From: Synechococcus sp. CS-1331
Lineage (GTDB): Bacteria > Cyanobacteriota > Cyanobacteriia > PCC-6307 > Cyanobiaceae
NCBI GenBank assembly: GCA_025127975.1
Contig: JAHLYQ010000009.1
Coordinates: 1-46,724 of the forward strand
Direction of reading: 5' to 3'
Length of the DNA stretch: 46,724 nt
The notes under the pieces were generated by a model. It was not told the origin of the DNA. It saw only the letters and a list, made by a program, of their open reading frames with translations, and did not search any database. Made by a program: the position numbers and the translations under genes. This document shows, one piece after another, positions 1-9,474 of the stretch (positions are counted from its first letter, which is position 1; every line of letters starts with the position of its first letter).

Positions 1-32
1 CGCATGAGTAATAATTAGTACGAAGCCCCCTG

Positions 33-54
33 GGTCAATTCAGTCATTTTGACC
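33..54. repeat. Short inverted repeat beside truncated hsdS
   Basis: GGTCAA at 33-38 is repeated inverted as TTGACC at 49-54, with a 10-base spacer. It lies just beyond the 3' end of the truncated hsdS and near the window edge. It could be the end of a mobile element or simply a small hairpin; too little flanking sequence is visible to decide. Confidence 0.35.
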
Positions 55-63
55 TACAATTTA

Positions 64-1038
64 TTAGAACCTTTGGCGCCGCAAGGCGTTTTTTTTGTAA
101 GCCTCTGTAGGTGTGAAATTCTTGATTTTTCGAGGTTCCCATAAGCTGTTGACGACAAGATCGTCAGGCCAACAGAGTTTGTGTCCGGTATATGATTCTG
201 CCTTGAACATCGTCACGTTGATTGTTCGCCGCGGAACAACTCCCCGCGCGGAGCTCACTGTCAGAAGTTCTTCCATGCCGGTCTTAGAGCGTTCATCAAT
301 TGCAGTTAAATAAGACTTGCCACGTTTGATCTCCCAATGCTCCGGAATCTCCCCAAGCCAAGGGATGCCGGAGGGCTTGAGGGCTACAGAGGGATCGAGG
401 CCGCGGGTAACGGCGCGGTGGATGATGGCCTGCTTCTGCTCGTTCAAGAGCACGATCACCTTCCGCTTCGCCCGGATTGTCCGCTCCAGCCTGGCGTTTG
501 CCCAGTCGAGGAAGCGCACGATTGCTGCTTGTTCGGCGGGCGGGGGGATGGCGATAGGCATTCTCTTGAAGTGCGAAAAGTCAAGGCTCTGCCTCAGCCC
601 TGAGCCATATCCGTAAATTGCCTTGCTGGAATCCCAGACATTGAGAAATTGAAAACAGTAATCCGGACTCACGCCTGTTAAGGCCCGTAAGGCCAGATAT
701 GCAGATGTGATGATGCCCCTATCTCGCACCATCCCTACACGAAGGCTGGTGTGGTCGTTCTGAAGATCAGTTGTTCGCAGCACAATGTCGCCGGGATCGA
801 CAATCTGATAAGTCTCAAAGGACTCAGGAACTAGGCCATGGAGCTTTTCAGCCGGCTTGATAACGATGCGTCCATAGCTGAGCGACAGCACCGTCTTTTC
901 CTTCATGCCGATATTACGGGCCTTATTGGGCTTGAATGCGCCAAATGCGGGCAGCACCGTCCAATGCCTCGGCACCTCCCCGAGCCAAGCCAGGCCCGAC
1001 TCCTTGTACTCCGCATACGGCTTCAGGTCCTTAATCAT
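64..1038 (-). CDS. hsdS: Type I restriction specificity subunit HsdS, 3'-truncated
   Basis: This is the DNA-recognition subunit of a type I restriction-modification enzyme; it would bind HsdM (and HsdR, not in the window) and choose the methylated site. The protein has the HsdS two-repeat layout: a first target-recognition domain opening with WLGEVPRHW near residue 18, a conserved helical spacer (IPPPAEQAAIVRFLD, about 164-178), then a second domain opening with WLGEIPEHWE near 229. It stops at 324 residues, against roughly 400-450 for the family, inside the second domain just after DLVVNSLW, and the final 25 or so residues do not look like HsdS. Its ATG overlaps the stop of the upstream gene (ATGA), so it is translated as the last gene of the operon. 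The truncation may make it a half-specificity subunit or a pseudogene. Confidence 0.8.
   Translation of the reverse strand: MIKDLKPYAEYKESGLAWLGEVPRHWTVLPAFGAFKPNKARNIGMKEKTVLSLSYGRIVIKPAEKLHGLVPESFETYQIVDPGDIVLRTTDLQNDHTSLRVGMVRDRGIITSAYLALRALTGVSPDYCFQFLNVWDSSKAIYGYGSGLRQSLDFSHFKRMPIAIPPPAEQAAIVRFLDWANARLERTIRAKRKVIVLLNEQKQAIIHRAVTRGLDPSVALKPSGIPWLGEIPEHWEIKRGKSYLTAIDERSKTGMEELLTVSSARGVVPRRTINVTMFKAESYTGHKLCWPDDLVVNSLWEPRKIKNFTPTEAYKKNALRRQRF
77..96 (+). terminator. Terminator-like hairpin with T8 tract
   Basis: A CGCC stem (77-80) closes on GGCG (85-88) over a GCAA tetraloop and is followed directly by eight T residues (89-96). This is a compact rho-independent terminator shape for a transcript entering from the left on the plus strand. 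It also overlaps the last codons of the minus-strand hsdS fragment, so it may have arrived with whatever truncated that gene. The stem is short. Confidence 0.4.
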
Positions 1039-1418
1039 GCGCTGGCCTCAACTGGACCAAACTGCCAGCCCCTGGCTACAGCGAAATCGCGCAGGCGTTT
1101 GCTGATGGCCTTGCGCTGGCTTGTGGTGGTGCCACTAAAAGCCACAGACACATGTTCGGGATCTGGAATGCCGTCGGCTATCACCGGCAGACCTTCTCCA
1201 GCGCATTCATCCACCATCACGGCTAAGACGCCAATGGAGGCGAGGCCACGAGCTCCAGTGTGGCGCTGCCAGGAGGCTTCCGCTGGGATGCGGCTGCCGT
1301 CGTCGAATGACAGCAGGTCTTGGTCTTTCGGCGTCGGACGGAATGCCTGGCTGCCTGGTTGGCTGGCCACCATGAAAGAAGGATGGATCTGTCGCCAGAG
1401 GGGTGTTTCGGGATTCAT
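1035..1418 (-). CDS. Small accessory protein of the hsd operon, function unknown
   Basis: A 127-residue soluble protein without signal peptide or membrane segment. It resembles a family of short uncharacterised bacterial proteins that open with a WRQIHPSF-type motif followed by SQAFRPTPKDQDLLS and a VLAV-x-VDEC segment; I recognise the pattern but know no function. It is locked into the restriction operon: its ATG overlaps the stop of the 387-residue upstream gene, and its stop overlaps the ATG of hsdS, both as ATGA. Such coupling suggests a fixed ratio with its neighbours and a partnership with the upstream protein. A toxin-antitoxin-like or nuclease-control role is possible but is only inference. 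Confidence 0.7.
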   Translation of the reverse strand: MNPETPLWRQIHPSFMVASQPGSQAFRPTPKDQDLLSFDDGSRIPAEASWQRHTGARGLASIGVLAVMVDECAGEGLPVIADGIPDPEHVSVAFSGTTTSQRKAISKRLRDFAVARGWQFGPVEASA

Positions 1419-2578
1419 TCGTTTTCATCCTCCTGGTTATCACTGGCACTTCTCTCGTCTGCATCGAGCGCGGCCTCGAGTTTCTTACCCAGGGCTTGGA
1501 GATTCTCCGCATCGTGAAGCGGCACGATGTCTTCCTCCACCGTGTCGCGATCCAGATCCATGGCGTGCCAGTGCACGGTGTTGTTGTTCGGGTCGAACTC
1601 GATCGAGAGATCCAGGCGGCCGATCAGCCATTCGGCTTCCACGCCTCCTTCTGGGGTGGGGTAAAGCCTGGGAGTCGGCTCCTCACCGCGCAGGTGGTTC
1701 TCCAGCCAGGCGCCGATCTGATCCAGCAGTAGAGCGGATGGAGGCACCCCTTTGCCATCGAGCCACCCTGCAGGCAGTTCCCTGAGTTGTTCAATCTGAA
1801 CGATGGGGTCTGTGTTATCAAGCAGCTCAAGTGCATCGGCTTCCTCCACACGCAGGAGCTGTTGGCTGCTATCAAACAAACCGATGCCACGGATCAATGC
1901 CCAGCGCGCGCCGAAATCACCCACCCGCACATCCCGCAGATCAGCCACTTGTTCTGCGTTGATCGCGCAAGGGATCACACGGCCATCCCTCAGCTCGATG
2001 GACATTACGCGATCCCTTGGGCGCACATCCACAACCTTGGCCAGGACCTTCACGTCTTCGCTGAGTGGTTTACTTCCAGGTCGGCTGCGCAGGAGTTGGC
2101 GACGGATCTCCCTGGTCAGCCGCACGTCTCCGTTTTTAGATGAAGCCATGCAGATGGATTCGTCCGACTGCAAGCCTCGACCGAATTTCTCCACATAGGG
2201 CCAGGCCGTATCAGGTAGCGAGGGGGGAGGTCCCTGGCGTTGTTCCTGTATGTGGGCCAAAGAAGCCAAAAAACGATCGCAGGCTGCACGCGCCCGCTGA
2301 AAGTGCGGATCGAAACCCTCGAGAAGGCTGCCATCCGTGATTAGTGCTACTTCCGCCACAAAGCTCCCAGCCCGGGTGCTCAGATGAAGTTCCAGTTGAT
2401 CGCTAAAGCCTCTGGGAATTCGCTGGCGAGTTGGATTGTTCTCTTTATAGTCGCTCTTGGCGATCTCCAGAATGATTCCTTGCAGGGCCTCAAGGTCACG
2501 CAGAAGAGAGAAAGGAAGCGAATGATCGCGAAAGCGTTCGCCCTCAAAGCGGGGCTCAAGAAGGATCTCTCGGCTCAT
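1415..2578 (-). CDS. Accessory protein of the hsd operon, 387 aa, function unknown
   Basis: I do not recognise this 387-residue soluble protein. The first half is mixed alpha/beta; around residues 175-215 there is a segment rich in basic residues and beta propensity (VKVLAKVVDVRPRDRVMSIEL) that could be a small barrel domain. The C-terminus is acidic (ends DNQEDENE). Translation begins at an ATG preceded by an unusually good AGGAGG ribosome-binding site about 6 bases upstream, although it is an internal gene 127 bases after hsdM; a hairpin sits in that gap. Its stop overlaps the start of the 127-residue gene. The position between hsdM and hsdS implies a role in restriction-modification or phage defence, but no catalytic motif is visible. 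Confidence 0.7.
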   Translation of the reverse strand: MSREILLEPRFEGERFRDHSLPFSLLRDLEALQGIILEIAKSDYKENNPTRQRIPRGFSDQLELHLSTRAGSFVAEVALITDGSLLEGFDPHFQRARAACDRFLASLAHIQEQRQGPPPSLPDTAWPYVEKFGRGLQSDESICMASSKNGDVRLTREIRRQLLRSRPGSKPLSEDVKVLAKVVDVRPRDRVMSIELRDGRVIPCAINAEQVADLRDVRVGDFGARWALIRGIGLFDSSQQLLRVEEADALELLDNTDPIVQIEQLRELPAGWLDGKGVPPSALLLDQIGAWLENHLRGEEPTPRLYPTPEGGVEAEWLIGRLDLSIEFDPNNNTVHWHAMDLDRDTVEEDIVPLHDAENLQALGKKLEAALDADERSASDNQEDENE

Positions 2579-2640
2579 TCCTTACCTCCTGCCTCCTTTG
2601 GTGTTGTGTTAGGGCGGGCGCGGTGTTGGGTCATGTTAAA

Positions 2641-2663
2641 CCCAGCCTTTACCAAGGCCTGGG
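2641..2663 (-). other. Hairpin in hsdM-downstream gap
   Basis: The spacer between hsdM and the next gene contains CCCAGCCTT facing AAGGCCTGGG across a 4-base loop, a stem of nine pairs with one bulge. There is no T tract, so it is not an intrinsic terminator; it may stabilise the end of the hsdM message or separate it from the downstream genes. Confidence 0.3.
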
Positions 2664-2705
2664 CTGGAAGCCCATCCATAACGCAGCCTTGCCCATGGTT
2701 TCCCA

Positions 2706-5003
2706 TCACCCCACCCCCACTAGCAGCCCATCCAGCAGCCCTTCAGCCTCTTTCTCAATGGCGAGGATGTCGGCGCTGATCTCCTCGAGCGTGCGCAAAG
2801 GCTTCGGTTTGTAGAAATGGCGCGTGAAGCTGATTTCGTAGCCGATCTTGGTGGCCTCTTCCTTGATCCAGGCATCGGGGGTGTAGGGCAACATTTCGCG
2901 CCGAATGAAGGCCTCGATGCCACCCTCTTCCAGCAGGGGCACCTGCTCGGTGTCGCGCAGATCGCTGTCGCTTTCGTACTCCACGATGGCTGGCTTGCCG
3001 GCAATGGTGTCTTCAAAGAAGCCACGCAGTGGGTCAGCGGTCTGCTTACCAGGCTTGTGCACTTTGGCGATCACGGGTGGAGCCGACTCTTCACGCCAGC
3101 TCACTTCCAAGTACAGCACTTTGAGATCCGCTGCCCCAAGTTTGATTCCCTGAATCTTGAGCGCACGGCCCACTTCGGATCTGAAGTGATTGTGATCTTC
3201 AAACAGTTCATCGCCGAACATCTCAAGCAACACCTGGGCGGCATCCACCAACCGTTGATCTCTTTCCCAGGCGCTGGCATCAAGGAGTTTCTTTCGTTTC
3301 TTTTCCGGCAGCGTGCGCCTGGATGCGTCCTCCTCTTCATCTGATTCATCGTCATCGCCGCCCCAGCCATCCAGGAAAAGGTTCATTTCGCTGCGAAGCG
3401 CCTGAACATTGCGAGCCAGACCATCTCCAAACTCATCGAGCAGGGCTTGCCTGATCTCCTGGTCGCCTGAGGCGACCTGCAAGGCGGTTAACGCCGCCGG
3501 GGTGATGCGGCTGTGCAGCCGCAAGGGCCGCTCCACGGTCACTTTCCAGTAGCCAAAAGCAGCATTGGGGAAAATCTTCGATTCAGGGCTCTCTTTGAAA
3601 TCCAGGAACGTGGTGCTGATGCGGTCAATATCTTCAGGTGAAAGCTCGCAGTTTTTCTTGCCGAGGTTCTTACGCAGGGGCTTGAACCAACTCGTGGCAT
3701 CGATCAGCTGCACCTTGCCCTGGCGGTGGGCGGGCTTCCGGTTGGTTAGCACCCAGATGTAGGTGGCGATGCCGGTGTTGTAAAAAAGATTGAGCGGGAG
3801 GGCGACGATCGCTTCGAGCCAGTCGTTCTCGATCAACCAGCGGCGGATATTGCTCTCCCCCTGGCCGGCGTCACCGGTGAAGAGCGCCGAGCCGTTGTGG
3901 ACCTCGGCGATGCGGCTGCCAAGCGCCGACTTGTTGTTCATCTTCGAGGCCATGTTGGCGAGGAAGAGCATCTGGCCATCGCTCGTGCGGGTCACCAGGG
4001 AGAGCTCCTCGCCTTTGTGCATCACCTTGAAGCGTGGATCGCCCATCCCGTCCTTGCCGCCCATCACCTCCAGGTCTTTCTTCCAGCTCTTGCCGTAGGG
4101 CGGATTGGAGAGCATGAAGTCGAACTCGCGCGCCGGGAAGGCGTCGTGGGCCAGGGTGGACCACTCGGCGCCGCCAATGATCTGGTCGGCGTTTTCCCCT
4201 TCGCCCTTGAGCAGCATGTCTGCCTTGCAGACGGCGTAGGTTTCAGGGTTGATCTCCTGGCCATAGAGCAGGCTCCTCACCTGCTCCCCCCGTTTGCTGG
4301 CGATGGCGGTAAGGGTCTCCTCGGCCACGGTGAGCATGCCGCCGGTGCCGCAGGCGCAGTCGTAGAGCAGGTAGGTGCCGCTCTTGATTTCGGCTTCGAT
4401 CGGCAGGAACACCAGGTTCGCCATTAGCCGCACGGCGTCCCGCGGTGTCCAGTGCTCGCCCGCTTCTTCGTTGTTCTCTTCGTTGAACTTGCGCACAAGC
4501 TCTTCGAACACCGTGCCCATCGCATGGTTGTCGATGCCTGCGGGCGAGAGGTCGATCGCGGGGTCGAGAAACTTGGCAACCAATGTGCCAAGCGCGTCGG
4601 CCTTCGAGAGCGTTGGCAGCTGGTTGCGAAATTTGAAGTTCTCGAGGATGTCTTGGACGTTGGGCGAGAACCCGTTCAGGTAATCCTCAAAATCGGCAAG
4701 AAGCTGCTGCTGGCTGCCCCGAGACTTGAGATCGCGGAGTGTGAACTTGGACGTGTTGTAGAAGGCTTGCCCGGAAGCGGCGCATAGCGCAGCCCGCTGC
4801 TCGATGATTAGGGCCCCATCGAGCATCGCCTTGGTTTCGAGCACCTGCTTCTTCGTAGGCTCGAGCACCGCATCCATGCGCCGGATCACGCACATCGGCA
4901 GGATCACGTCGGGGTATTTGCCGCGCTTGAACAGGTCGCGCAAAACGTCGTCTGCGATACCCCAGATGAAAGAGACGATCTTGTTGTGGGTTGCCTGATC
5001 CAT
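2706..5003 (-). CDS. hsdM: Type I restriction-modification DNA methyltransferase subunit HsdM
   Basis: N6-adenine methyltransferase subunit of a type I restriction-modification complex, transferring methyl groups from S-adenosylmethionine to DNA in the cytoplasm. The N-terminal helical domain (about 1-165) is followed by the family signature MGTVFEELVRKFNEE (162-176), the SAM-binding motif DCACGTGG (215-222) and the catalytic NPPY (300-303). At 765 residues it is longer than the usual 500-550: after the methylase core there is a strongly acidic stretch (DDDESDEEEDAS) and a C-terminal extension ending in a coiled-coil-like EISADILAIEKEAEGLLDGLL, as in the long HsdM subgroup. It is the first gene of the operon with the two accessory genes and hsdS. 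No hsdR is in view; it would have to lie left of the window. Confidence 0.93.
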   Translation of the reverse strand: MDQATHNKIVSFIWGIADDVLRDLFKRGKYPDVILPMCVIRRMDAVLEPTKKQVLETKAMLDGALIIEQRAALCAASGQAFYNTSKFTLRDLKSRGSQQQLLADFEDYLNGFSPNVQDILENFKFRNQLPTLSKADALGTLVAKFLDPAIDLSPAGIDNHAMGTVFEELVRKFNEENNEEAGEHWTPRDAVRLMANLVFLPIEAEIKSGTYLLYDCACGTGGMLTVAEETLTAIASKRGEQVRSLLYGQEINPETYAVCKADMLLKGEGENADQIIGGAEWSTLAHDAFPAREFDFMLSNPPYGKSWKKDLEVMGGKDGMGDPRFKVMHKGEELSLVTRTSDGQMLFLANMASKMNNKSALGSRIAEVHNGSALFTGDAGQGESNIRRWLIENDWLEAIVALPLNLFYNTGIATYIWVLTNRKPAHRQGKVQLIDATSWFKPLRKNLGKKNCELSPEDIDRISTTFLDFKESPESKIFPNAAFGYWKVTVERPLRLHSRITPAALTALQVASGDQEIRQALLDEFGDGLARNVQALRSEMNLFLDGWGGDDDESDEEEDASRRTLPEKKRKKLLDASAWERDQRLVDAAQVLLEMFGDELFEDHNHFRSEVGRALKIQGIKLGAADLKVLYLEVSWREESAPPVIAKVHKPGKQTADPLRGFFEDTIAGKPAIVEYESDSDLRDTEQVPLLEEGGIEAFIRREMLPYTPDAWIKEEATKIGYEISFTRHFYKPKPLRTLEEISADILAIEKEAEGLLDGLLVGVG

Positions 5004-5198
5004 TAATTAGTCATTTTCTGCATGGTTTTCAGGCTCTGGCAGCATAGAATTCACGTAGCACTTTACTCGGTCGTGGCAGCCATCAAAGCTGACTCGGGCA
5101 ACCTCTGTCATTTCGTCGGGCTAATTTGCTATTGGTTGATCCACAGTGTTTTGCCGGTCCGCATAACGCCGTTCGGCGGCATACACAGCGCCCCCCCC

Positions 5199-6674
5199 TC
5201 AATCCCTTACCCGCTCCGCCAGCACCCGGCCTGCCGCGTCCACCAACTCAATCCGCAGCGGCATCTGGCCGGCCGCATGGGTGGAGCAGGAGAGACAGGG
5301 ATCGAAGCAGCGGATCCCCGCCTCCACCCGGTTGAGCAGGGGCTCGGGGATCTCGGCGCCCGCGGCCACCGGGGTGGGAATGAATTCGCGGGCGATCTGG
5401 GCCACGGTGCGGTTCATGGCCAGGTTGTTCTGGCCCGTGGCGATGATCAGGTTCACCCGGGTGATTAGGCCGTCGTCGTTGACGCGGTAGTGGTGAAACA
5501 ACGTGCCCCGCGGCGCCTCACTCACCCCCACCGCCCCATTGGCGTTGAGGCTCGCGTGGGCGCGGATGCGGCCGCCCATCAAGGCGTCGTCGGCCACCAG
5601 CTGCTCGATCCCCTCCAGGCAGGCCACGATTTCCACCAGCCGGGCGTGGTGATAGGCAAACGAGGAGGTGATGATGCGGCCGCCACTCTCCACAGTGCCG
5701 CTGCGCTGGCGCAGCTCGGCCAGCTCCGCATCAGCCCAGGCGGTGCCAATCCGCTCGCACACATTCAGCCGCGCCAGCGGGCCCACCCGATACATCCCCT
5801 CCGGATAGCCCAGGGGCTTGTAGTAGGGGAATTTCAGGTAGCTCCAGCTCTCCACCGCCTCGCCCAGGAAGCTGGCGTAATCGTCTTCCGAGAGGCCATC
5901 GGCCACGATCCGGCCGTGGCTGTCGATGAAGCGGATCGCCCCCTCAATGCACTCCCAGCCGCCATCAGGTGCCACCAGGCCCATGAACAGCGACGGGAAG
6001 TCGCCAAAAGTGAGCTGCTCCCGCTGCAGCGGCCCATCCAGCAATTTTTTGTAGAGCTCCAGTGCCGCGGCCGCGGTGGCCCTGGCCTCCGGTAGCCGTT
6101 CCAGGATCCAATCGCGGGCTATGGCGCTGAGGGGCGAGCGCACCCCACCAGGCACGGCCCAGGCCGAGTGGATCTTGCGGCCCGCCAGCAGCTCAATGAT
6201 CTGCTGGCCAAACTGGCGCAGGCGAATGCCAGCACGGGCCAGCTCGGGATCGGCCGCCATCAGGCCAAACACATTGCGCTTGGCCGGATCGCTCTCCCAG
6301 CCCAGCAGAAAATCGGGGCTGCTGAGGTGGAAAAACGAGAGGGCATGGCTCTGGCAGATCTGGGCCAAATTGAGCAGCAGCCGCAGCTGGCGGGCCGCCG
6401 GTGGCGGCTGCACCCCCAGCAGCTTGTCGCCGGTTTTGGCCGCGGCCAGCAGGTGGCTCACCGGGCAGATGCCGCAGATGCGGGCGGTGATGCCCGCCAT
6501 CTCCGTGAAGGGCCGACCCTCACAGAAGGTCTCGAAGCCGCGATACTCCACCACGTGGAAGCGGGCAGCAGCGATCTCGCCGGCGTCATCGAGGTGCAGG
6601 GTGATCTTGGCGTGGCCCTCGATGCGGGTCACCGGGTCGATTGTGATCGTGCGGGGGGTGGAATCGGGGTTCAT
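5199..6674 (-). CDS. hoxH: Bidirectional NiFe hydrogenase large subunit HoxH
   Basis: Large, NiFe-active-site subunit of the cytoplasmic NAD(P)-linked bidirectional hydrogenase, which interconverts H2 with protons and electrons and acts as a redox valve in cyanobacteria during fermentation and light onset. The four nickel-binding cysteines are present: RICGIC (C67, C70) and DPCLSCSTH (C460, C463). The 25 or so residues after H466 form the C-terminal tail expected to be removed by the endopeptidase HoxW after metal insertion; hoxW and the hyp maturation genes are not in this window. It is the last gene of hoxEFUYH, 12 bases after hoxY, with the normal family length (491 residues). Confidence 0.96.
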   Translation of the reverse strand: MNPDSTPRTITIDPVTRIEGHAKITLHLDDAGEIAAARFHVVEYRGFETFCEGRPFTEMAGITARICGICPVSHLLAAAKTGDKLLGVQPPPAARQLRLLLNLAQICQSHALSFFHLSSPDFLLGWESDPAKRNVFGLMAADPELARAGIRLRQFGQQIIELLAGRKIHSAWAVPGGVRSPLSAIARDWILERLPEARATAAAALELYKKLLDGPLQREQLTFGDFPSLFMGLVAPDGGWECIEGAIRFIDSHGRIVADGLSEDDYASFLGEAVESWSYLKFPYYKPLGYPEGMYRVGPLARLNVCERIGTAWADAELAELRQRSGTVESGGRIITSSFAYHHARLVEIVACLEGIEQLVADDALMGGRIRAHASLNANGAVGVSEAPRGTLFHHYRVNDDGLITRVNLIIATGQNNLAMNRTVAQIAREFIPTPVAAGAEIPEPLLNRVEAGIRCFDPCLSCSTHAAGQMPLRIELVDAAGRVLAERVRD

Positions 6675-6686
6675 GGCAATCGGCCC

Positions 6687-7265
6687 TCAGCCAAAACCCA
6701 GCATGGCCGGGCCTTCCATCGGTGGCGCCTCGCCACGCAGCAGGGCCTCGAGAAAGGTCCGGATCCGCTCAGCCGAAGGGGGGCAGCCCGGCAGGAAGTG
6801 ATCCACCGGGATCAGCTCATGCAGGGGCAGCACCCGCTCCAGCAACTCCGGCACGATGCCCGGGGCATGGGGATGCTGGGCGCCGGTGTCGGCCAGCTCC
6901 ACATAGCCGCGCTCCAGCACGCTCTGGCGGCTGCCGCCCTCGACGCCGGCCCAGAGGTTGCGCATGCCCGGCACGTTGGCGCTGACGGCGCAGTCGCCGA
7001 AGGAGACCACCACCTTGCTGCGGGCCCGCAGCTGCAGGGCGAGTTCACGGTTGTCGGCGTTGGCCACCGCCCCCTCCACCAGGCACAGATCCACACCCTC
7101 GGGAAACACCTTGATGTCACTGGCCACCGGCGAGTAGACGATCTCCACCCGCTCGGCGAGCTCAAAGAGCCATTCGTCCAGATCGAGGAACGACATGTGG
7201 CAGCCGCTGCAGCCCGCCAGCCACACCGTGGCGAATCGCAGCTTTGGGGGTGTGGCAAGGGTCAT
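6687..7265 (-). CDS. hoxY: Bidirectional NiFe hydrogenase small subunit HoxY
   Basis: Electron-transfer small subunit that pairs with HoxH. It carries the four cysteines for the proximal 4Fe-4S cluster: GCSGC (C19, C22), FGDC (C92) and LPGC (C161). The ATG chosen overlaps the hoxU stop codon (ATGA), giving 192 residues, close to other HoxY proteins; the frame stays open upstream inside hoxU but that extension is not HoxY-like. It lies between the diaphorase genes and hoxH, as expected. Confidence 0.94.
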   Translation of the reverse strand: MTLATPPKLRFATVWLAGCSGCHMSFLDLDEWLFELAERVEIVYSPVASDIKVFPEGVDLCLVEGAVANADNRELALQLRARSKVVVSFGDCAVSANVPGMRNLWAGVEGGSRQSVLERGYVELADTGAQHPHAPGIVPELLERVLPLHELIPVDHFLPGCPPSAERIRTFLEALLRGEAPPMEGPAMLGFG

Positions 7266-7993
7266 TGGTTGTGCCAGTGGTGCTCGGTGCGCGCCTCGAC
7301 CAGCTGCTGGGCCCGCTCGGGGTGGGGCTGCTTCTCGCCGCTGCCATCCTCCTTGCGAAACAGGGCGCCGGTTGGGCACACATCGACGCACTTGCCGCAG
7401 TTGGTGCAGGCCGCCACCTCCCCCCAGGGCTGATCCAGGCCGGCGATGATCGAGCAGGAGCTGCCCCGATAGCCCACATCCCACACGTGGGCTGCCTCGA
7501 TCTCATCGCAGACCCGCACGCAGCGGGTGCAGAGGATGCAGCGGTGGTGATCCAGGCTGAACAGGGGGTGGGAAGCGTCTACCTCGCGCCGGGGGTACTG
7601 GTAGGGAAAACGGGAGTGGTCCATGCCCACCTCCACCGCCACGGCCTGCAGCTCGCAGGCGCCATTGGCGACGCAGACGGCGCACACGTGGTTGCCTTCG
7701 GCGAAGAACAGCTCCACCGCCATGCGCCGGTAGGTGTCCAGCTCGGGGGTATGGGTGTGCACCACCATCCCGTCGGCCACGGCGGTGACGCAGGCGGGCT
7801 CCAACTTGGGATGGCCCTCGATCACCACCAGGCAAAGGCGGCAAGCCCCCACCGGCGTGAGGCCATCGAGGTGGCAGAGAGTGGGCACCTGCAGGCCCGC
7901 CGAGCGGATCGCCTGCAGCAGGGTGGCTTCAGCGGCTGCCTCCACCACGAGCCCGTTGATGCTGAGCCGCACTGGAAGCTGGGCCCCTGTCAT
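7262..7993 (-). CDS. hoxU: Bidirectional hydrogenase diaphorase subunit HoxU
   Basis: Iron-sulfur subunit carrying electrons between the HoxEF diaphorase and HoxYH. The 243 residues hold an N-terminal ferredoxin-type 2Fe-2S domain (C40, C51, C54, C68), a His-Cys 4Fe-4S motif (H102, C104, C107, C113), and two ferredoxin CxxCxxCxxxC motifs (C152-C162 and C196-C206). This is the layout of the N-terminal part of NuoG. The start overlaps the hoxF stop and the stop overlaps the hoxY start, both as ATGA, so the three are probably translationally coupled. Confidence 0.95.
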   Translation of the reverse strand: MTGAQLPVRLSINGLVVEAAAEATLLQAIRSAGLQVPTLCHLDGLTPVGACRLCLVVIEGHPKLEPACVTAVADGMVVHTHTPELDTYRRMAVELFFAEGNHVCAVCVANGACELQAVAVEVGMDHSRFPYQYPRREVDASHPLFSLDHHRCILCTRCVRVCDEIEAAHVWDVGYRGSSCSIIAGLDQPWGEVAACTNCGKCVDVCPTGALFRKEDGSGEKQPHPERAQQLVEARTEHHWHNQ

Positions 7994-9474
7994 GGGGCGA
8001 TGGGCGCCGCGATGGGAGCCGCTATTGGACCCGCGATAGCAGCCTCGTATTCGGCGCGGAAAAACCGCAGGGTGCTCAGCACAGGATTGGGGGCCGACTG
8101 GCCCAGGCCGCAGAGGCTGGTGGCCTTGACCATGCCGCAGAGCTGCTCGAGCTGCACCAGATCAGCCGCCGTCGCCCGGCGCTCGACAAAACGATCCAGC
8201 AGCTGGGCCAACTGCACCGTGCCGGCCCGACAGGGCAGGCACTTGCCGCAGCTTTCATCGACGCAGAAACGCATGAAATAACGGGCCAGCTCCGGCATCG
8301 CCATCGCCCCATCGATCACCACCATTCCACCGGAGCCCATGATCGAGCCCAGCGACTGCAGGCTCTCGTAATCCACCGGGGTGTCGAGCAGCGCCGCCGG
8401 CACGCAGCCGCCGGAGGGGCCGCCGGTCTGCACGGCCTTCACCTGCCCCGGTGGGCTCTGGCCCATGGCCTCGACGATGGTGCGCAGGCTGGTGCCCATC
8501 TCCACCTCAATCAGGCCCGTGTGCGGGATGGCGCCGGAAAGGGCGAACACCTTGGTGCCCTTACTGGTGGCCGTGCCCATGGCGGCATACCAGTCACCGC
8601 CCTCCCGCAAGATCGCCGGCACGGCGGCAAAGGTTTCCACGTTGTTGATCAGGGTGGGCAGGCCCCACAGGCCAGACACCGCCGGGTAGGGGGGCCGCGG
8701 CCGGGGCGTGCCCCGCCCCCCCTCGATCGAGTGGAGCAGGGCCGTTTCCTCGCCACACACGTAAGCCCCGGCACCGATGCGCAGCTGGATCGGCAAGCCC
8801 GCCAGCACCCCCCGGGCCTCGGCGGCGCCGATGGCGGTGCGCAACCGCTCGATCGCCAGCGCATATTCGGCCCGCACGTAGATGAAGGCCTCGGCGGCAC
8901 CGACGGCATGGGCGGCGATCGCCATGCCCTCCAACAGCCGGTGGGGATCCCCTTCCAGCACCGCCCGGTCCATGAAGGCGCCGGGATCTCCCTCATCGGC
9001 ATTGCAGACGACCGCCCTGGTGGGGCTGGCCTGGGCGGCCACCAGCTGCCACTTGCGGCCGGTGGGATAGCCCGCACCGCCGCGGCCCCGCAGACCACTG
9101 CGCTCCACCTGCTCGATCACCGCTTGCGGCGCCAGCTGCCGGCAGCGATCCAACACGGCGTAGGCGCCCTGGGCAATCGCATCCTCGATCGAATTGGGAT
9201 TGACCAGGCCGCAGCGCTCCAGCACCACCGATCGCTGCAGAATAAAAAACGGATGGGCCAGATCCAGGCGCCGCTCCCCCGCCACTCCACCCACCAGCTC
9301 CGTGGAACCATCGGCGTAGTCGGCCGCCGCCAGGGGGCCCATGCCGCAGAGCCGCAGACAACCCACCGGCTTGACCCGATCAGCACCCATCTCCGCCTCA
9401 AGCCGCTGCCTCAGGGCCGCCCCCCCGGCTGCCCGACAGGCCGTGGCATCGCAGCAGCGCCAGCTCACGCCCAT
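7990..9474 (-). CDS. hoxF: Bidirectional hydrogenase diaphorase subunit HoxF
   Basis: NAD(P)H- and FMN-binding flavoprotein of the diaphorase, homologous to NuoF of complex I. The N-terminus has a thioredoxin-like 2Fe-2S domain (C8, C13, C39, C43), followed by the glycine-rich FMN/NADH site [16 protein letters not shown], and a C-terminal 4Fe-4S motif (C409, C412, C415, C455). The ATG at 9474 gives 494 residues and overlaps the end of hoxE by about 10 bases, with GAGG upstream. An oddity is the tail [14 protein letters not shown], encoded by a 12-base unit repeated three times immediately before the stop. Complete and apparently functional. Confidence 0.95.
   Translation of the reverse strand: MGVSWRCCDATACRAAGGAALRQRLEAEMGADRVKPVGCLRLCGMGPLAAADYADGSTELVGGVAGERRLDLAHPFFILQRSVVLERCGLVNPNSIEDAIAQGAYAVLDRCRQLAPQAVIEQVERSGLRGRGGAGYPTGRKWQLVAAQASPTRAVVCNADEGDPGAFMDRAVLEGDPHRLLEGMAIAAHAVGAAEAFIYVRAEYALAIERLRTAIGAAEARGVLAGLPIQLRIGAGAYVCGEETALLHSIEGGRGTPRPRPPYPAVSGLWGLPTLINNVETFAAVPAILREGGDWYAAMGTATSKGTKVFALSGAIPHTGLIEVEMGTSLRTIVEAMGQSPPGQVKAVQTGGPSGGCVPAALLDTPVDYESLQSLGSIMGSGGMVVIDGAMAMPELARYFMRFCVDESCGKCLPCRAGTVQLAQLLDRFVERRATAADLVQLEQLCGMVKATSLCGLGQSAPNPVLSTLRFFRAEYEAAIAGPIAAPIAAPIAP

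Noticed and set aside
5067..5178. Small hairpin CGCCGTTCGGCG and possible -35/-10 boxes between hsdM and hoxH
   Set aside because: The hairpin has a two-base loop and no T tract, and promoter-like boxes have poor spacing; not enough to annotate.
6168..7433. 421-codon plus-strand open frame opposite hoxH and hoxY
   Set aside because: Composition is that of a shadow frame; hoxY and hoxH are certain on the other strand.
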